Source: Scilla litardierei (Eukaryota; Streptophyta; Magnoliopsida; Asparagales; Asparagaceae). From it: DNA of 64,000 nucleotides. This document shows positions 31,846-44,402 of this stretch, one piece after another (positions within the stretch are counted from its first letter, which is position 1; each line of letters starts with the position of its first letter). The stretch is taken from assembly GCA_030789695.1 (NCBI GenBank), contig CM061133.1:91611248-91675247 (forward strand), written 5' to 3'. The notes beneath the pieces were generated by a model. That model saw only the letters and a program-made list of their open reading frames with translations, did no database searches and was not told the origin of the DNA. The position numbers and the translations under genes are program-made.

Positions 31846-32862
31846 ACTCCCACTCACACTTGAGGGGATTGTAAGGAAACATCTTTTCGTTTAGTTCTTC
31901 AATTTATCATATCGAGAAATAGACCGTGTGACCGTCATGCGCATCGAGTCTGCTGTTGTGCACTTGTTAGAGATACACAACACTCTTTGGGGTGCAAAGT
32001 TGAGTAGATCAACGCATGTTTTACCCTAGATTATTTCTTCACATTTCTTATACTTTATATTCAACAATTGAATCTCATCTGGATTACAATTGGCTGGCCA
32101 GCTTTGAATCTCCAAAGTCCAAATGTGAATAAGAAATTAATCTTCCTCTTCTTGCGATCCTTTCGATCTTGACTTGACTCGCTTTTCTAACATGCCCCGC
32201 CGGACTGAATTTACCATAGTCCATAAGCAACATGCTAAGATAGCGATAACCCAGTCAAATCTAAAGGAACCAATCAAAGTCCATAAGGGTAAGAATTGAA
32301 GACCCATGTGGTCGTTGGGTCTCACATAATAGTAAACACAATTACTATTCTAACCCAATGGTCAAATGCATACGTAGTATGAATACGTATTACAACATAA
32401 CTCCTTTCCCAGGGAGCGTATGTCTTAATGATGTTGTAAGGATGATGGTCAGACACCACAATGTCTGACTTTGAGTCCCTTTTACTACTCATTGATCTCA
32501 TGGACCCACATCCTGTATAAGACAGATAAGATTTCAAAAAAAATCTTCTTAGATCTTTTGTAAGCATCCATATGATGCAGATCTTTCATACGACCGTTTT
32601 GTTCAAGTCATCACTCAAAATCATCCGTCTGACGATTTTGACTTTAAACAGGTCTCATCTTTACCTTATCCGTCTGATAGAATAAAGGCGGTTGCTCATG
32701 TGAGAGAGCCAACCTCAATCTGTCTGACATACTAGAAAATACAGCCGAGATAATAGAAATGTACACAAACATTTTCAAGAAACTCATATGCAATGTTGAA
32801 AAGAACTTATTCTTTTATTAAATTTGATCTTTCATAGACATGGGAATTTACATTGGTACAAC
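31846..32862 (-). other. RE-6 polypurine tract and 3' non-coding region
   Basis: Minus-strand GTGTGAGTGGGAGT abuts the 3' LTR (31846-31859), a typical copia polypurine tract. The remaining 1 kb has no gene; ATCCGTCTGA words recur near 32625 and 32667. Confidence 0.7.
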
Positions 32863-34660
32863 TCAGCTCTTACGCAATCCTTGAGATGATAAGTGTTTGT
32901 AAAACACATCTCTGGGGATCGCCTTCGTAAGCGGATCCGCTATCATCTCATGCATAGATATGTACCTAATGTCTACCCTCTTGGTCTTATCATAGTCCTT
33001 TGCAAATTTGTAGCGGATATCAATATGTTTGGTCTTACAATGGAATTTTGGATCTTTGACATAGGCTATAGATGCTTGACTGTCACTGTGTATTGGTACA
33101 GCACCTGAGTCACTTGCATCAATTAGCCTGTCTAAGAACTTCCTAAGCTAAACAGCTTCTTGGACTGCCATGTTAAATGCTACAAACTCTGCTTCCATAG
33201 TTGAAAGTGCGATGCAGGATTGTTTCTTGCTACTCCAGGATATTGCACCAGATCCGAGTAGAAAAACATATCCTGAGGTCGATCGTCGCTCATCGAGATC
33301 ACCCGCCCAATCAGCATCAGTGTCGCCTTCGAGCCTCAAGGTATCTCCTTGATAGCATAAAGCATAGTCTACAGTTCCTTTAAGATACCGCATTATCCTC
33401 TTAACCGCTTTCCAGTGTACTTGCCCTGGATTGGATTGGTAACGACTTACGATTCCAACGGCAAAACAGATGTCGGGTCTTGTACACATCATAGCGTACA
33501 TAAGACTACCAACTGCACTGGAATATGGAACTTTTTCCATAATTTTCTTTTCCTTCTGGTTCTTTGGACACGATTTCAGACATAAATTATCGCATTTGCT
33601 TATAGGAGTATCAATGGACTTGCAGTCCTGCATATTAAAACGTTCTAGAACCTTCTTTATATAAGTCTCTTGTGAAAGAGAGAGAAGTTTCTTCGAACGA
33701 TTCCTTGAAATCTTAACTCCAAGGATATATGCAGCTTCTCCCATGTCTTTCATCTCAAAAACTGATGAAAGCCAAGCCTTCATATCCATCACAAAGCCCT
33801 TCTCATTTCCGGCTATTAAAATGTCATCTACATATAGAGACATAATAACATACTTGCTCTTAATCCTCTTGATATATACACAGTTATCTTCATCAAGCAT
33901 GGAAAACCCATTTGATAAGACAACTTCTTGAAATCGTATATACCATTGCCTCGAGGATTGTTTAAGACCATATATGGATTTACGAAGTTTACAAACCTTA
34001 TGTTCGTTTCCTTCTTTTACAAACCCTGTTGGTTGTTCCATATAGATCTCCTCGTCCAATTCTCCATTGTGAAAAGCAGTCTTTACATCCATTTGATGTA
34101 ATTCGAGGTCTAAGCAAGCTAACATAGCCAGAATCAAGCGAATCGAGGTAAAACGCACAACAGGTGAGAAGGTCTCTTCGTAGTCTATCCCTTCCTGCTG
34201 CGTAAAACCTTTTGCGACAAGGCGAGCTTTATATCTGTTAATAGAGCCATCAGCCTTATGCTTGATCTTGAGAACCCATTTGTTCCCAATAGCTCTACGT
34301 CCTCTGGGTAAGTCAACCAAGTCCCAGACTTGGTTAACTTTCATGGATTCTAATTCCTCCTTCATCGCTTCTATCCATTTGTCTTTTGCAGGGCATGATA
34401 CGGCCTGTTTGAAAGTAGCAGGCTCGTCATATTCTTGTAGTAAAGTCATAAAGGTTTGTGGAAATTCATCCTCAAATCTTAGAGGAGCCAACCTTGTACG
34501 ACTACTACGTCGTATTTGAGATTCTTCAAGTCCTTGTTGACTCGAATTTAGATCAATTCTAATATCACTCCCACTTGGAATGTCGTTAGAAATGCTCCCA
34601 CTTGGATCATTATTCCCGTATGGAATAGGATTCGCATCATTCGTATCATCCATTGGTGAA
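32863..34660 (-). pseudogene. RE-6 reverse transcriptase and RNase H
   Basis: Copia RT: PRGRRAIGNKWVLKIKHKAD, LVAKGFTQQEGIDYEETFSP, LHQMDVKTAFHNGELDEEIY, and the catalytic SLYVDDILIAG (intact). RNase H follows (DTDADWAGDLDERRSTSGY, ALSTMEAEFVAF). A TAG at 33148 replaces a Trp codon; the frame then continues to the natural stop at 32863 through KTKHIDIRYKF. Upstream, a frameshift near 34660-34690 separates it from the integrase C-terminus. Makes cDNA in the particle; nearly intact. Confidence 0.9.
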
Positions 34661-35618
34661 GGTTGAAACGCATTTCGTCTTCACCAAGAATTCTCCCACT
34701 CGAATCAGGTAATCCTTCTTGATCATAAATCTCAAATAGAGATAAGTCCTGACTTATCTCGCCCTGTCTTGGAAACTCGTTTTTCAAGAAAGTGACATCC
34801 CTCGACTCAAATTCAATTAGTCATCCATTGTCTTCCTGACCAATGAAAACATAACCTTTGGAGTTTTCTGCGTATCGTATAAAGATACATTTCCTCCCCC
34901 TTGGCCCAAGTTTGCCAAACTTATGGGAGGAAATATGTGCATAGGATGCACACCCCCAAGGTTTTAATATGCTTAAGTCAGGAGACCTTTGGTTCCACAA
35001 CTCATAAGTAGTGGAGCTAACTGATTTCGATGGTACGCGGTTCAAAATGAAAGCGGCCGTCAATAATGCATCACCCCAAAAGGTGATTGGCAAGTTGGCT
35101 TGCGCCATCATTGAACGGACCATTTCCATTAAAGTCTTATTCCTCCTTTCTGCAACACCATTTTGTTGCGGAGTATAAGGCATAGTTTCCTGATGAACTA
35201 TGCCTTTTTCATCACAAAGTTCCTTAAAACTTATTGATTGGCATTCACTGCCTCTATCGGTTCGCAAGACCTTAATCTTGCGATCTAATTGATTTTCCAC
35301 CAAACTCATATAGTTTTTAAAGCAGGTTACTGCTTCACTTTTGTGGGATATCAAATAGATATGACCGAATCGGGTGAAGTCATCAATAAAAGTGATGAAA
35401 TAGGACTTCACGCGTCTTGTCTTGACATTCATCGGACCACATATGTCCGAATGGATGAGCTGTAATGGAACCTTGGCCCTTGTGCCGGTTCCAAACGCCT
35501 TGCCACAAGATTTCCCTACAAGGCAATGTTCGCAAGTCGACATTTCGACCTTTGAAACATTGGATAGAAGGCCACGTTTGGCAAGTCTATCCATTCGTGT
35601 TGGTCCAATGTGACCAAG
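34661..35618 (-). pseudogene. RE-6 integrase
   Basis: Copia integrase after the RE-7 insertion point: zinc-binding CEHCLVGKSCG, catalytic Asp in LIHSDICGP, Asp in VLRTDRGSECQ and Glu in QQNGVAERRNKT, all present. It continues through SILKPWGCASYAH and GRKCIFIRYAENSKGYVF. A TGA at about 34821 interrupts, then the C-terminal variable region (SRDVTFLKNEFP) runs to the frameshift near 34670. Would insert the cDNA in the nucleus. Confidence 0.88.
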
Positions 35619-35942
35619 TGTCACAACCCGCTTCCCTAAAATGGAGGCGAGGCGTAACGAGGCCCGCTCAGGCTTGGAGCTGCGAAGCTCCAGCCTGTAA
35701 AGCGTCTGGAATAACACACAGGTCCCTGTAATGTGACACGGAACAAAGATAACAATAATAGAAACAGAGGCAAATAAAAGTTATTATTCATCTCAAGTCC
35801 AGATAAAATTCAACAACCGCAGAAATGCCACCAGGCAAACAAGAAGAGTCCAAAAGAAAAGGCCCAGCATGGCCAACAAGAATCTAACAACAAACGGAGC
35901 TACTCATCGACAAACAACTAAAGAAAGGTCTGCGAAGGGACA

Positions 35943-36050
35943 CTAGGACTGGTCACCGGTGTCCTCGTATTCCACGTCAGCAACAGAATCGGACACGAAC
36001 TCCACAAACTCGTCGCCCTCAACAGCAAACTCTGGCTCAGCAACTAACAT
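35943..36050 (-). CDS. LTR micro-ORF, 35 codons (RE-7 3' LTR)
   Basis: Starts MLVAEPEF, ends EDTGDQS. Same length as all others; the middle is like the RE-2 version. Confidence 0.65.
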   Translation of the reverse strand: MLVAEPEFAVEGDEFVEFVSDSVADVEYEDTGDQS

Positions 36051-36108
36051 GCGTCACCCAAAGAGAAGGGGCACATGTTAGCAAGTCTACAAGACTTGTG
36101 CAAGGAAA

Positions 36109-37015
36109 CTAAAGAAGGTAAAAACAACCTAGCAGTTCTAGAGTATGGTTTAACATGACATGTTATGCAAGTAGAACCCCAAATAAAGTAAACAGCAGTT
36201 TATGACATGGCATGATTTAAAGCATAGCAGGTAAAAGCAGGGCATGGGCAAGTAAACATTTACGAGGACAAGTACAAGTATGTAAGCACGCTGTGCACAG
36301 AGATTCCGCCCTTTGGCTAGAGTGGCTGTACGGGCCAACTCTTACGCTCAAGTGACCGTTTATCCCTACCCCTCCACGTGTATCGAGCCAGGGCTTTACC
36401 CCTGAACATGGAATGCTCGCTTCTGGATCACAAGTCAGGAAGTGTTTTTAACAAGGATGGCGTAGGGTTATGCCCGCATAACGGGTGCCTAGCCGGTAAC
36501 ACGGAAACACGGATTTGTTCAAGGATTCGTAGCGTGTGCTACGATGCAACATGCAAACAGATGACATTTAAAATGGATGCACATGACAAATATTCGAATA
36601 GAAATTGCGTACCGTTAAAGGAAAGTAAACATGACAGGCAAATGTATGACATGGTATGACAAGGGTAATTCTAGCTTCGTTGTCAAGCTAGAATTTGAAT
36701 TTGCGCCTACACCGCTATCATTTCACGGTCTAGTCTCTTTCGCGCTAAAACAAAGCAATGGCCTACAACTTGGCCTAAAACTAGGTTGGCAAGTTTCACT
36801 TGCCTGATTCTGGGATTGTTGCTCGACGAGAGTTTGTCTCAAAAATCTCTACTCTACGGGAATTAGGGTTCGCTGTTTTCACAAAACAGAAAATTAGAAT
36901 CAAGATCTAATCCATATTTTTGTATTGGAATCCTATAACGTCTAGTAATCAATTTTTATTAGGTTTTCTAAATTACGGTGAGGGTTGTGGAGATATTAAA
37001 GGTAGATCTACTAAC
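36109..37015 (-). other. Predicted LTR leader intron 1 (RE-7 3' LTR)
   Basis: Donor ATACG/GTTAGT at 37015, acceptor CTTTAG/TTTCC at 36109, 907 nt. Confidence 0.55.
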
Positions 37016-37444
37016 CGTATTTGTAGCGGAAGAATGACGATCACGATGCCTACGAACAGCAGGTAGAAGAGGATCTCGACGATCTCCGGGTTGCCGTCGC
37101 CAAACCGAGCTTAGCACGACAACGGAAGAGCGATCCGAGGGAGAAGAACTATGGTTGAAAGGATTCCTCGCGGCCGAATTGCTACAGATCTGGAGATTGG
37201 AGTTCGTCAGGAAAAATCTGGAGCAAAAGAGATTTTAGGGTTTTTGGGGTCGGTCAGCGGCCAACGGGGTGATCGCCGGCGCAACGGAGGGTGAGAGGAG
37301 GCTCGGGAGGATGAAGGAAGGCAAGGGGAAGCTTGAGGGATGATTGGGGAAGAAGATCAGCTAGGAGAAGTGAAGAAAGAATAAGAAACACATAGGGTTT
37401 AAATAGAAAGAATAGGCAGTGGCTATGACTTAACCTAGGTTTAC

Positions 37445-37865
37445 TGGGCAATTTAGTCGGTCAGTGAAGAGTGGTCGACCGACTAGTTTGGGAACTAGTC
37501 GATCGGTGATTGTTCATAGACCGACTAAGGGTAAAATTAGATAGATATTAAGCACTGAGAGTTAGTCGGTCAGATAAGGAACTCTAACCGACAAGTTTGG
37601 AAACAAGTCGGTCGGTAGATGTTCTTTGACCGACTAACTATAAACAGTAACTCGGCTGTACAGAAGAACTCAGAATTAGTCGGTCTGAGTACAAGTCCTG
37701 ACCAACTAGTTTGGCAACTAGTCGGTCGAAGAATGTGCTTAGATCGACTAAACGTAAACAGTAACTTAGCTGAAATTTACTGAGAAGAACTAACCGGTCT
37801 GAGAAGTGTTGCCGACCGACTAGATTGCAATCTAGTCGGTTGGCTATCCTTCATGAACCGGCTAA
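37445..37865 (-). repeat. ACCGACTAG/CTAGTCGGT palindrome array (RE-7 3' LTR)
   Basis: Includes a perfect 26-bp palindrome at 37815-37840 centred on GATTGCAATC. Spacers carry AAACAGTAACT. It lies just upstream of the TATA box on minus. Confidence 0.75.
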
Positions 37866-38053
37866 GATGCACCAGAAGTGCCGAATCGAAGCGCGATGCT
37901 CCGGGAAGATTCCTAGGGCCTCTAGGATCACTCTAGCTCTAAGATAAGGATGCTATGAAACTAATCATAAGAACGTCTGACAGGGAAAAGCACACAAGGA
38001 GAGAACATCCAATATTATTCATATAATAGTCAATACAAAAACCGGTCGTTACA

Positions 38054-38064
38054 TCCTCCCCACC
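38054..38064 (-). other. RE-7 polypurine tract
   Basis: Minus-strand GGTGGGGAGGA abutting the 3' LTR. Confidence 0.85.
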
Positions 38065-38099
38065 TTAAGAAAAATTCCGTCCTCGGAATTTCCCAACAC

Positions 38100-39002
38100 T
38101 CACGTGTCAGGGAACAAAAGTGGGTAACGCTCTCTCATCTCGTCTTCTCTCTCCCAAGTAGACTCTCCTGGCGAGCCGTGTCGCCACATCACCCTAACAA
38201 GATCGACGGTCTTATTCCGAAGTGACTTCTGACGCATGTCCAAAATCTGCACTGGCTGCTGGTCATACGTCAAATCGGGGCGAACGGTGATCTCCTAGAA
38301 GTCTACAGCATGAGATGGATCGCTGATGTATTGACGAAGCTGTGACATATGGAAGACATCGTGAACTCCTTCCAGAGATGGCGGCAAGGCTAAGCGGTAG
38401 GCTACCTCGCCAACTCTCTCCAGAATGTCAAACGGTCCAATGTATCTCGGGCTCAGCTTCCCTCGTTTCCCAAAGCGAATCACTCCTCGATTCGGGGAAA
38501 TATTCAAGAACACATGGTCACCTGGCTGAAACTCCAGCGGACGCCGCTTAGCATCAGCCCAATGCTTGAAACGGTCCTGATCAATCCTCAGCCCCTCCCG
38601 TATGTTCATCACAACATCCACAGCCTCCACGATCATCTCAGGTCCTAACAACTCCCGATCTCTGATGTCATCCCAGCGCAGTGGCGATCGACATTTCTTC
38701 CCGTATAGCGCGGCAAAAGGTGCCATGCCAATACTCGCCTGGTAGCTGTTATTGTAGGCAAACTCCACGAGGTGAAGATGATCCTCCCAAGATCCCTTGA
38801 AGTCCAACATACACGCCCTCAGCATGTCCTCCAAGATCTGGATCGTCCTCTCGGACTGGCCATCAGTCTGCGGATGGTACACCATGCTGAAACTCAGACT
38901 CGTACCCAAACTCTTCTGCAGACTCTGCCAGAACTGAGACGTGAACCTCGTGTCTCTGTCTGACACGATACTCACAGGGACTCCGTGAAGTCGTACGATC
39001 TC
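38100..39002 (-). pseudogene. RE-7 integrase core (second exon) and chromodomain
   Basis: Starts right after intron 3 ([20 protein letters not shown] with the catalytic Asp), then [13 protein letters not shown] with the catalytic Glu intact, then [16 protein letters not shown] and [24 protein letters not shown] at about 38295 replaces a Ser codon before ITVRPDLTYD. The chromodomain ([20 protein letters not shown], then REDEMRERYP) ends at the stop TGA at 38100-38102. One nonsense change separates core and chromodomain. Confidence 0.88.
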
Positions 39003-39074
39003 CTGCACGATTCACGTTACATCACTATCTAGACTAGGAAAAACGAAATTAAAACGGAGAGTAAAAAGATTTAC
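39003..39074 (-). other. Intron 3 in RE-7 integrase (72 nt)
   Basis: Donor GGAG/GTAAAT, acceptor GTGCAG/GAG, same place as in RE-2 and RE-8. RE-8 inserted at its donor: the TSD CCTCC (39074-39078) spans the exon/intron junction. Confidence 0.7.
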
Positions 39075-39417
39075 CTCCTGTCACGACCCGCTTCCCTAAA
39101 ATGGAGGCGAGACGTGAGAAGGTCCGCTCAAGTGTGGAGCTGTGAAGCTGCACGCCTGATAAGCGTAAATTTAGTATAAGCAGGTCCCTGTAATTGCAAA
39201 CGAAACAACAACAATAATAATAATAAGATGAGACGGATATGAAATACCAATCCCACAGTTTGTCCACAAAATATTCAACATCACAGAAAAGCCACCAGGC
39301 TAAAAGAAAGAGTCTAAAGGCCCAGAACAAGGCCAAACAAAACACAAATATAACAGAGTATCAACTAGGTGCCACGCACCGACAACCCAAAAGATCTAAC
39401 AAAACTAGACGTAGACA

Positions 39418-39525
39418 CTAAGACTGATCTCCAGTGTCTACGAAGTCCTCGTCCAACACGGGCGCAAGCTCGGCGTCCACCAACACCTCACCCTCAGCAA
39501 GAAACTCTGGCTCGAGGTCTAACAT
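39418..39525 (-). CDS. LTR micro-ORF, 35 codons (RE-8 3' LTR)
   Basis: Starts MLDLEPEF, ends VDTGDQS. The middle differs from the others, but length and both ends are kept. Confidence 0.65.
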   Translation of the reverse strand: MLDLEPEFLAEGEVLVDAELAPVLDEDFVDTGDQS

Positions 39526-39586
39526 GTGTCACCCAAAAGAGTAAAGGGGCACATGTCAGCAAGTCTAAAAGACTTGGGCAAGGAAA

Positions 39587-40475
39587 CTGAAAATAACTAA
39601 CAACCTAGCACTTATGACATTAAACAATGACATGACAGTTTAGTTTGATGCAACAGTTTAAAAGGGAGACTAGCACGCACGATGTAGCGAAAGCTACCAA
39701 TTCACTAATCACTTATTACTTATCACTGTTTATCACTTAGTGCATAGAGAGTCCACCTGCTGGCCAGCTCATGGCTCAGGCCGCTTATCTCTATCACTAT
39801 TAAACACTTGTACACTAGAGATTTAGCCTGCTGGCCGGAGTGGCGGATCAGGCCAACTCGGGGCTCAGGTGGCCGCTTATCTCTTACCCCACCCATATGT
39901 GTCGAGCGTTGGGGTTTCCACCTACAGGGCTCGCTTCTGGAACACGAGCCAGGAAAATAATAGCGTTGTAGCATGTGCTACACAATCACGATGACTAATC
40001 AAGATGCAATGCCATAAACAGATATTTGCGTACCGTTAATAGGAAATTCAACATGACAGGCAATGATGGAGGGATGATATGAACAGATAATTGCGTACCG
40101 TTAATTGAATTTAAACGTGACATACAAGCATGATGAGAGTGACGGATCTAGCTTCGTTGTCAAGCTAGGTCAAAGGCGTCTAGACGGCTATCCTTTCACC
40201 GTCTAGTCTCTTTTACGCTAAAGCACGGGAAATGGCCTAAGACATGGCCCAAAACAAGAGATGCAAGTTTCACTTGCCTGATACCGGGGTTGACGAGCAA
40301 CGAAGATCGTCACAAGCTAAACTACGGATGGATCACTGTTATCGCAAAACAATCATTAGAACAATGATTCTAAATCGATTTCTTAATGGAACCCTAATCA
40401 TCTAACAATCCAGTTTATTAGGGTTTCACAAATGTCAATGGGGGTTATGCTAAAACTAAAGGAATCGAGTATTAC
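39587..40475 (-). other. Predicted LTR leader intron 1 (RE-8 3' LTR)
   Basis: Donor TCACG/GTAATA at 40475, acceptor TTTTCAG/TTTCC at 39587, 889 nt. Confidence 0.55.
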
Positions 40476-40804
40476 CGTGAAGAGGTGGAGGAGTGATGCC
40501 GAGCAACCACGGCAACGGAAGAACGATCCGGCTCGGATCTAGAAATGAGGGAAAAATCTGGAGAAATGGGTTTTGATGTGGATTTTGGGGGTTTGATGAA
40601 GGTTTGGGGAAGATGAGAGATGGGTTGTGACAAGGGAGGGTTTGGATGATGGAGGATGAGCTTGGGATGAAGGATTGATGGCTTGAGGAAGATGGGGGCT
40701 CAATGGGGGAGAAATTAGGGTTTTAGGTCGTGAGGGAGAAGAGGAAAATGTTTGGGAGGGGTTTAAATAGGATGGGCTGGAGGCTGCCCAGAAATTAGGG
40801 TTTT

Positions 40805-41235
40805 AACACAGATTAGTCGGTCAAAGAGCAACCACTGACCGACTAGTTTGGGAACTAGTCGGTCGGTTGACCAACGCAGACCGACTAAGTGTAAACAGTA
40901 ACTCCTGTACAGAATTAGGATTTAGATTTAGTCGGTCAATGAACAACTGCTGACCGACTAGTTTGACAACTAGTCGGTCGAGAGATGAACTTAGACCGAC
41001 TACGAAGGAACAGTACTGATACCAAAATTTAGTAAATGAGTTAGTCGGTTAAAGAAGTATTGCCGACCGACTAGTTTGCAACCTAGTCGGTCAACCAACG
41101 TTCTTAGACCGGCTAACGAGAAACAGTAACTCCTGAGAAATTTAGAAAGCCCACTAGTCGGTCCATGAAGGCTTGTCGACCGACTAAATCGTCATCTAGT
41201 CGGTCGGTCCCCCTTCTTACACCGGCTAACGTGCA
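40805..41235 (-). repeat. ACCGACTAG/CTAGTCGGT palindrome array (RE-8 3' LTR)
   Basis: Four to five hairpin units such as GACCGACTAGTT-TGGG-AACTAGTCGGTC (12-bp arms), with AAACAGTAACTCCTG spacers. Confidence 0.75.
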
Positions 41236-41544
41236 CCAAAAGTTCCATTATGGAGCGCGGAGCTCCGGGATCGATTCCTAAGACTCCTAGGCTTGATCTA
41301 ATAATAAGATATGACCGATACGAAGCCCGTCACGAATGACTTGTTGCGAAATCGACGATTCTAAGAAGGAAGCTAGAAAACACGACGATTCGATCGAAAA
41401 TGAAAGCCACAGAGACGAAAACCACACGCGAGGTGAAAATCCACCAAAACATATATTATAATATAATAAATCCAGATACAAGAAAACTAGTCGTTACATC
41501 CTCCCCAACTTAAGAAAAATTTCGACCTCGGAATTTCCAAACAC

Positions 41545-42446
41545 TCACGTGTCCGGAAACAAAAGTGGGAAGCGCTCTCGCATCTCATCCTCATTCTCCC
41601 AAGTAGACTCTCCAGGCGAGCCGTGTCGCCACATCACCCTCACAAGATTGACAACCTTGTTCCGAAGTGACTTCTGACGCCTGTCCAGAATCTGCACTGG
41701 ATGCTGGTCATACATCATATCGGGGCGAACGGTAATCTCCGAGAAATCCACAGCATGAGATGGATCGCTGATGTATCGACGAAGCTGCGACACATGGAAT
41801 ACATCATGGACTCCTTCCAAAGATGGCGGCAAGGCTAAGCGGTAAGCTACTTCGCCGACCCTCTCCAAAACATCAAACGGTCCAATGTATCACGGGCTCA
41901 ACTTCCCTCGCTTCCCAAAACGAATCACACCACGATTCGGGGAAATCTTCAAGAACACATGGTCGCCCGGCTGAAACTCCAAAGGACGACGTTTAGCATC
42001 TGTCCAATGCTTAAAACGGTCCTGAGCAATTCTCAACCTCTCCCGAATGTTCCTGACGATATCCACGGCCTCCACAATCATCTCAGGTCCCAACAGCTCC
42101 CGATCACCAACGTCATCCCAACTCAATGGAAATCGACATTTCCTTCCATACAAAGCGGCGAAAGGCGCCATGCCAATAGACGCCTGGTAGCTGTTGTTGT
42201 AAGAGAACTCCACCAAGTGTAGATGGTCCTCCCACGAACCCTTGAAATCCAACATGCACGCTCTCAGCATGTCTTCCAAAATCTGAATCGTCCTCTCGGA
42301 CTGGCCCCTGTCTGCGGATGGTACGCCGTGCTGAAACTCAGACGTGTACCCAAACTCTTCTGCAAACTCTGCCAGAACTGAGATGTGAATCTCGTGTCCC
42401 TGTCCGACACGATACTCACGGGGACTCCGTGAAGTCGCACGACCTC
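41545..42446 (-). pseudogene. RE-8 integrase core (second exon) and chromodomain
   Basis: After intron 3: [19 protein letters not shown] (catalytic Asp). A small deletion near 42310 shifts the frame before GQSERTIQ (catalytic Glu). The frame then stays open to about 41890, where a TGA replaces an Arg codon. The last part runs from YIGPF through the chromodomain ([31 protein letters not shown]) to the stop at 41545. The chromodomain itself is intact. Confidence 0.87.
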
Positions 42447-42518
42447 CTGCACGATTCACGTTACATCACTATCTAAACTAGGAAAAAGGAAATAAAAACG
42501 GAGAGTAAAAGAATTTAC
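42447..42518 (-). other. Intron 3 in RE-8 integrase (72 nt)
   Basis: Donor GGAG/GTAAATTC at 42518, T-rich body, acceptor GTGCAG/GAG at 42447. It has in-frame stops, and removal joins the two integrase parts in the same phase as in RE-2 and RE-7. Confidence 0.72.
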
Positions 42519-43673
42519 CTCCATATATCTCCTTGCTAGCGCCTCAGTGGACTGTCCCACTCAGAACGGAATAAAGTGCACGGATTTCGTCAATCGATCT
42601 ACGATCACCCAAATCGCGTCATTCTGCTTCGGACTCCGAGGCAGTCCAGTCACGAAAACCATAGTGATGTGTTGCCATTTCCACTCTGGAATCGGAAGCG
42701 GTTGTAGCAACCCAGCCGTACGCTGATGCTTCGCCTTCACTTGCTGGTAAACCAAGCACTTGGCCACACTCCGAGCCACACTCCTCTTCATGCCATACCA
42801 CCAAAAATTCAGACGAAGATCCTGGTACATCTTGGTCCCACCAGGATGCACAGAATACGGCAAACTGTGTGCCTCCACCATCAACTCCTCTCTAATATCC
42901 CCAGCTGGCACACACAACCTGGCTCCAAACCTCAGCGAGCCATCCTCATGAATCAAAAAGTCAGTCCGCAGACCAGCTTCAACCTGCCCTCGAATCCTTA
43001 CCAATTTCAGATCTCCGGCCTGACTCGCCTTAATCCGATCCACGATCGTTGACTGCACCTGCATGTACATCAACGAAGAAGCCTCCCCAGGAAGAACAAT
43101 CTCCACTTCGGACTCGCAAAAATCCTGCTGCAATCTCCACTGCGAAGTCAAAACCATCACCGCGGGAAGCCTACTCAAAGCATCTGGCACCACATTCACC
43201 TTGCCAGGGTGATTCTACAAATCAATCTCATAATCCGCCATAAGCTCCAACCATCGACGTTGTCGCTTGTTGAGCTCCTTCTGAGTAAAAATGTACTTCA
43301 AGCTTTTGTGATCGGTGAAAATCTTCACTTTCTCACTCAGCAGGAAGTGCCTCCAAATCTTAAGAGCAAACACGACTGCAGCCAACTCCAAATCATGCGT
43401 CGGGTAATTCTTCTCATGAACCTTGAGCTGACGAGACGCATAAGCCACAACATGCCCGTGCTGATGCAACACACAACCGAGACCCTTGCCAGAAGCATCG
43501 CAAAAGAACTCAAATCCACCGCTGCGATCAGGCACAGCAAGAACAGGGGCAGTCGTTAGTCTCTCCCTCAGAACACCAAAAGCATCCCCACAATCACCCG
43601 ACCAAACAAAAGGTATATCCTTCCATGTCAACTTGGTCATTGGCTCGGCAATACGGGAAAAATCCTTAATGAA
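42519..43673 (-). pseudogene. RE-8 RNase H and integrase N-terminal part
   Basis: RNase [21 protein letters not shown] (Asp), [33 protein letters not shown], ending in a TAG at 43215 where relatives have Gln. The integrase linker and HHCC domain follow ([53 protein letters not shown]), then the start of the core (HITMVFVTGLP, catalytic Asp changed to Val; [14 protein letters not shown]). A TGA lies at about 42558, just before intron 3. Confidence 0.86.
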
Positions 43674-44402
43674 TCACCGATAATATCCCGCCAAACCAAG
43701 GAAACTCTGAATTTCAGACGCAGACGACGAAACAGGCCACTCTCTGATGGCCCTAATCTTCTCGGGATCCACAGAAATACCATCTCCAGTCACCACATGC
43801 CCGAGAAAAGCAACTCTATCCAGCCAAAACTCGCACTTCGAAAACTTAGCATACAAACGATGCTTCCTCAAAATCTCCAATACCATCCTCAAGTGCGATG
43901 CATGCTCTTCCTCCGACTTTGAATAGATCAGAATGTCATCAATAAAGATAACGACAAACGTATCCAAAAAGTCGTAGAAAATCAGGTTCATCAGATTCAT
44001 GAAAACTGCGGGTGCGTTAGTCACACCGAAAGGCATAACCACAAACTCATAGTGTCCATACTTCGTCCTGAACGCTGTCTTCGGCACATCATCCTTCTTC
44101 ACCTTCAACTGATGGTAACCACTCCTCAGATCCAATTTAGAAAACACCCTCGAACCTCCAAGCTGATCAAAGATATCATCGATGTGAGGCAACGGGTATT
44201 TATTCTTGATGGTCACCGCATTCAACTCCCAATAATCCACGCACATGCGACACGAACCATCCTTCTTCTTCACTAGCAGCACCGATGCTCACCACGGAGA
44301 CACACTAGGATTGATATAACCCTTCCGCAAAAGCTCATCCAACTGTTTCCGCAACTTTTCCAATTCTGCAGGTGCCATACGATACGGCGCCTTCGAAATC
44401 AG
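43674..44402 (-). pseudogene. RE-8 reverse transcriptase
   Basis: From about 44282 the RT is open for 200 codons: [50 protein letters not shown], catalytic FIDDILIYS (intact), [22 protein letters not shown] at about 44290 replaces a Gly codon upstream. The open stretch ends at 43674, just after the thumb (FLGLAGYYR). Catalytic residues look functional, but the frame is broken on both sides. Confidence 0.88.

Larger units (their letters stand above)
35619..38053 (-). repeat. RE-7 3' LTR
   Basis: 2435 bp; TGTCACAACC...GGTCGTTACA on plus. Array at 37445-37865, TATTTAAA on minus at about 37398-37406, intron 1, micro-ORF. Confidence 0.95.
39079..41498 (-). repeat. RE-8 3' LTR
   Basis: 2420 bp, TGTCACGACC...AGTCGTTACA. 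Array at 40805-41235; minus-strand TATTTAAA at about 40762-40770; intron 1 at 39587-40475. Confidence 0.95.

Noticed and set aside
40441..41000. Possible host gene in TTAGGG-rich and GAGGAAGATG-rich DNA
   Set aside because: The whole stretch is part of the RE-8 LTR and occurs again at 47690-48200; AAACCCTAA words follow the TATA box as leader sequence.
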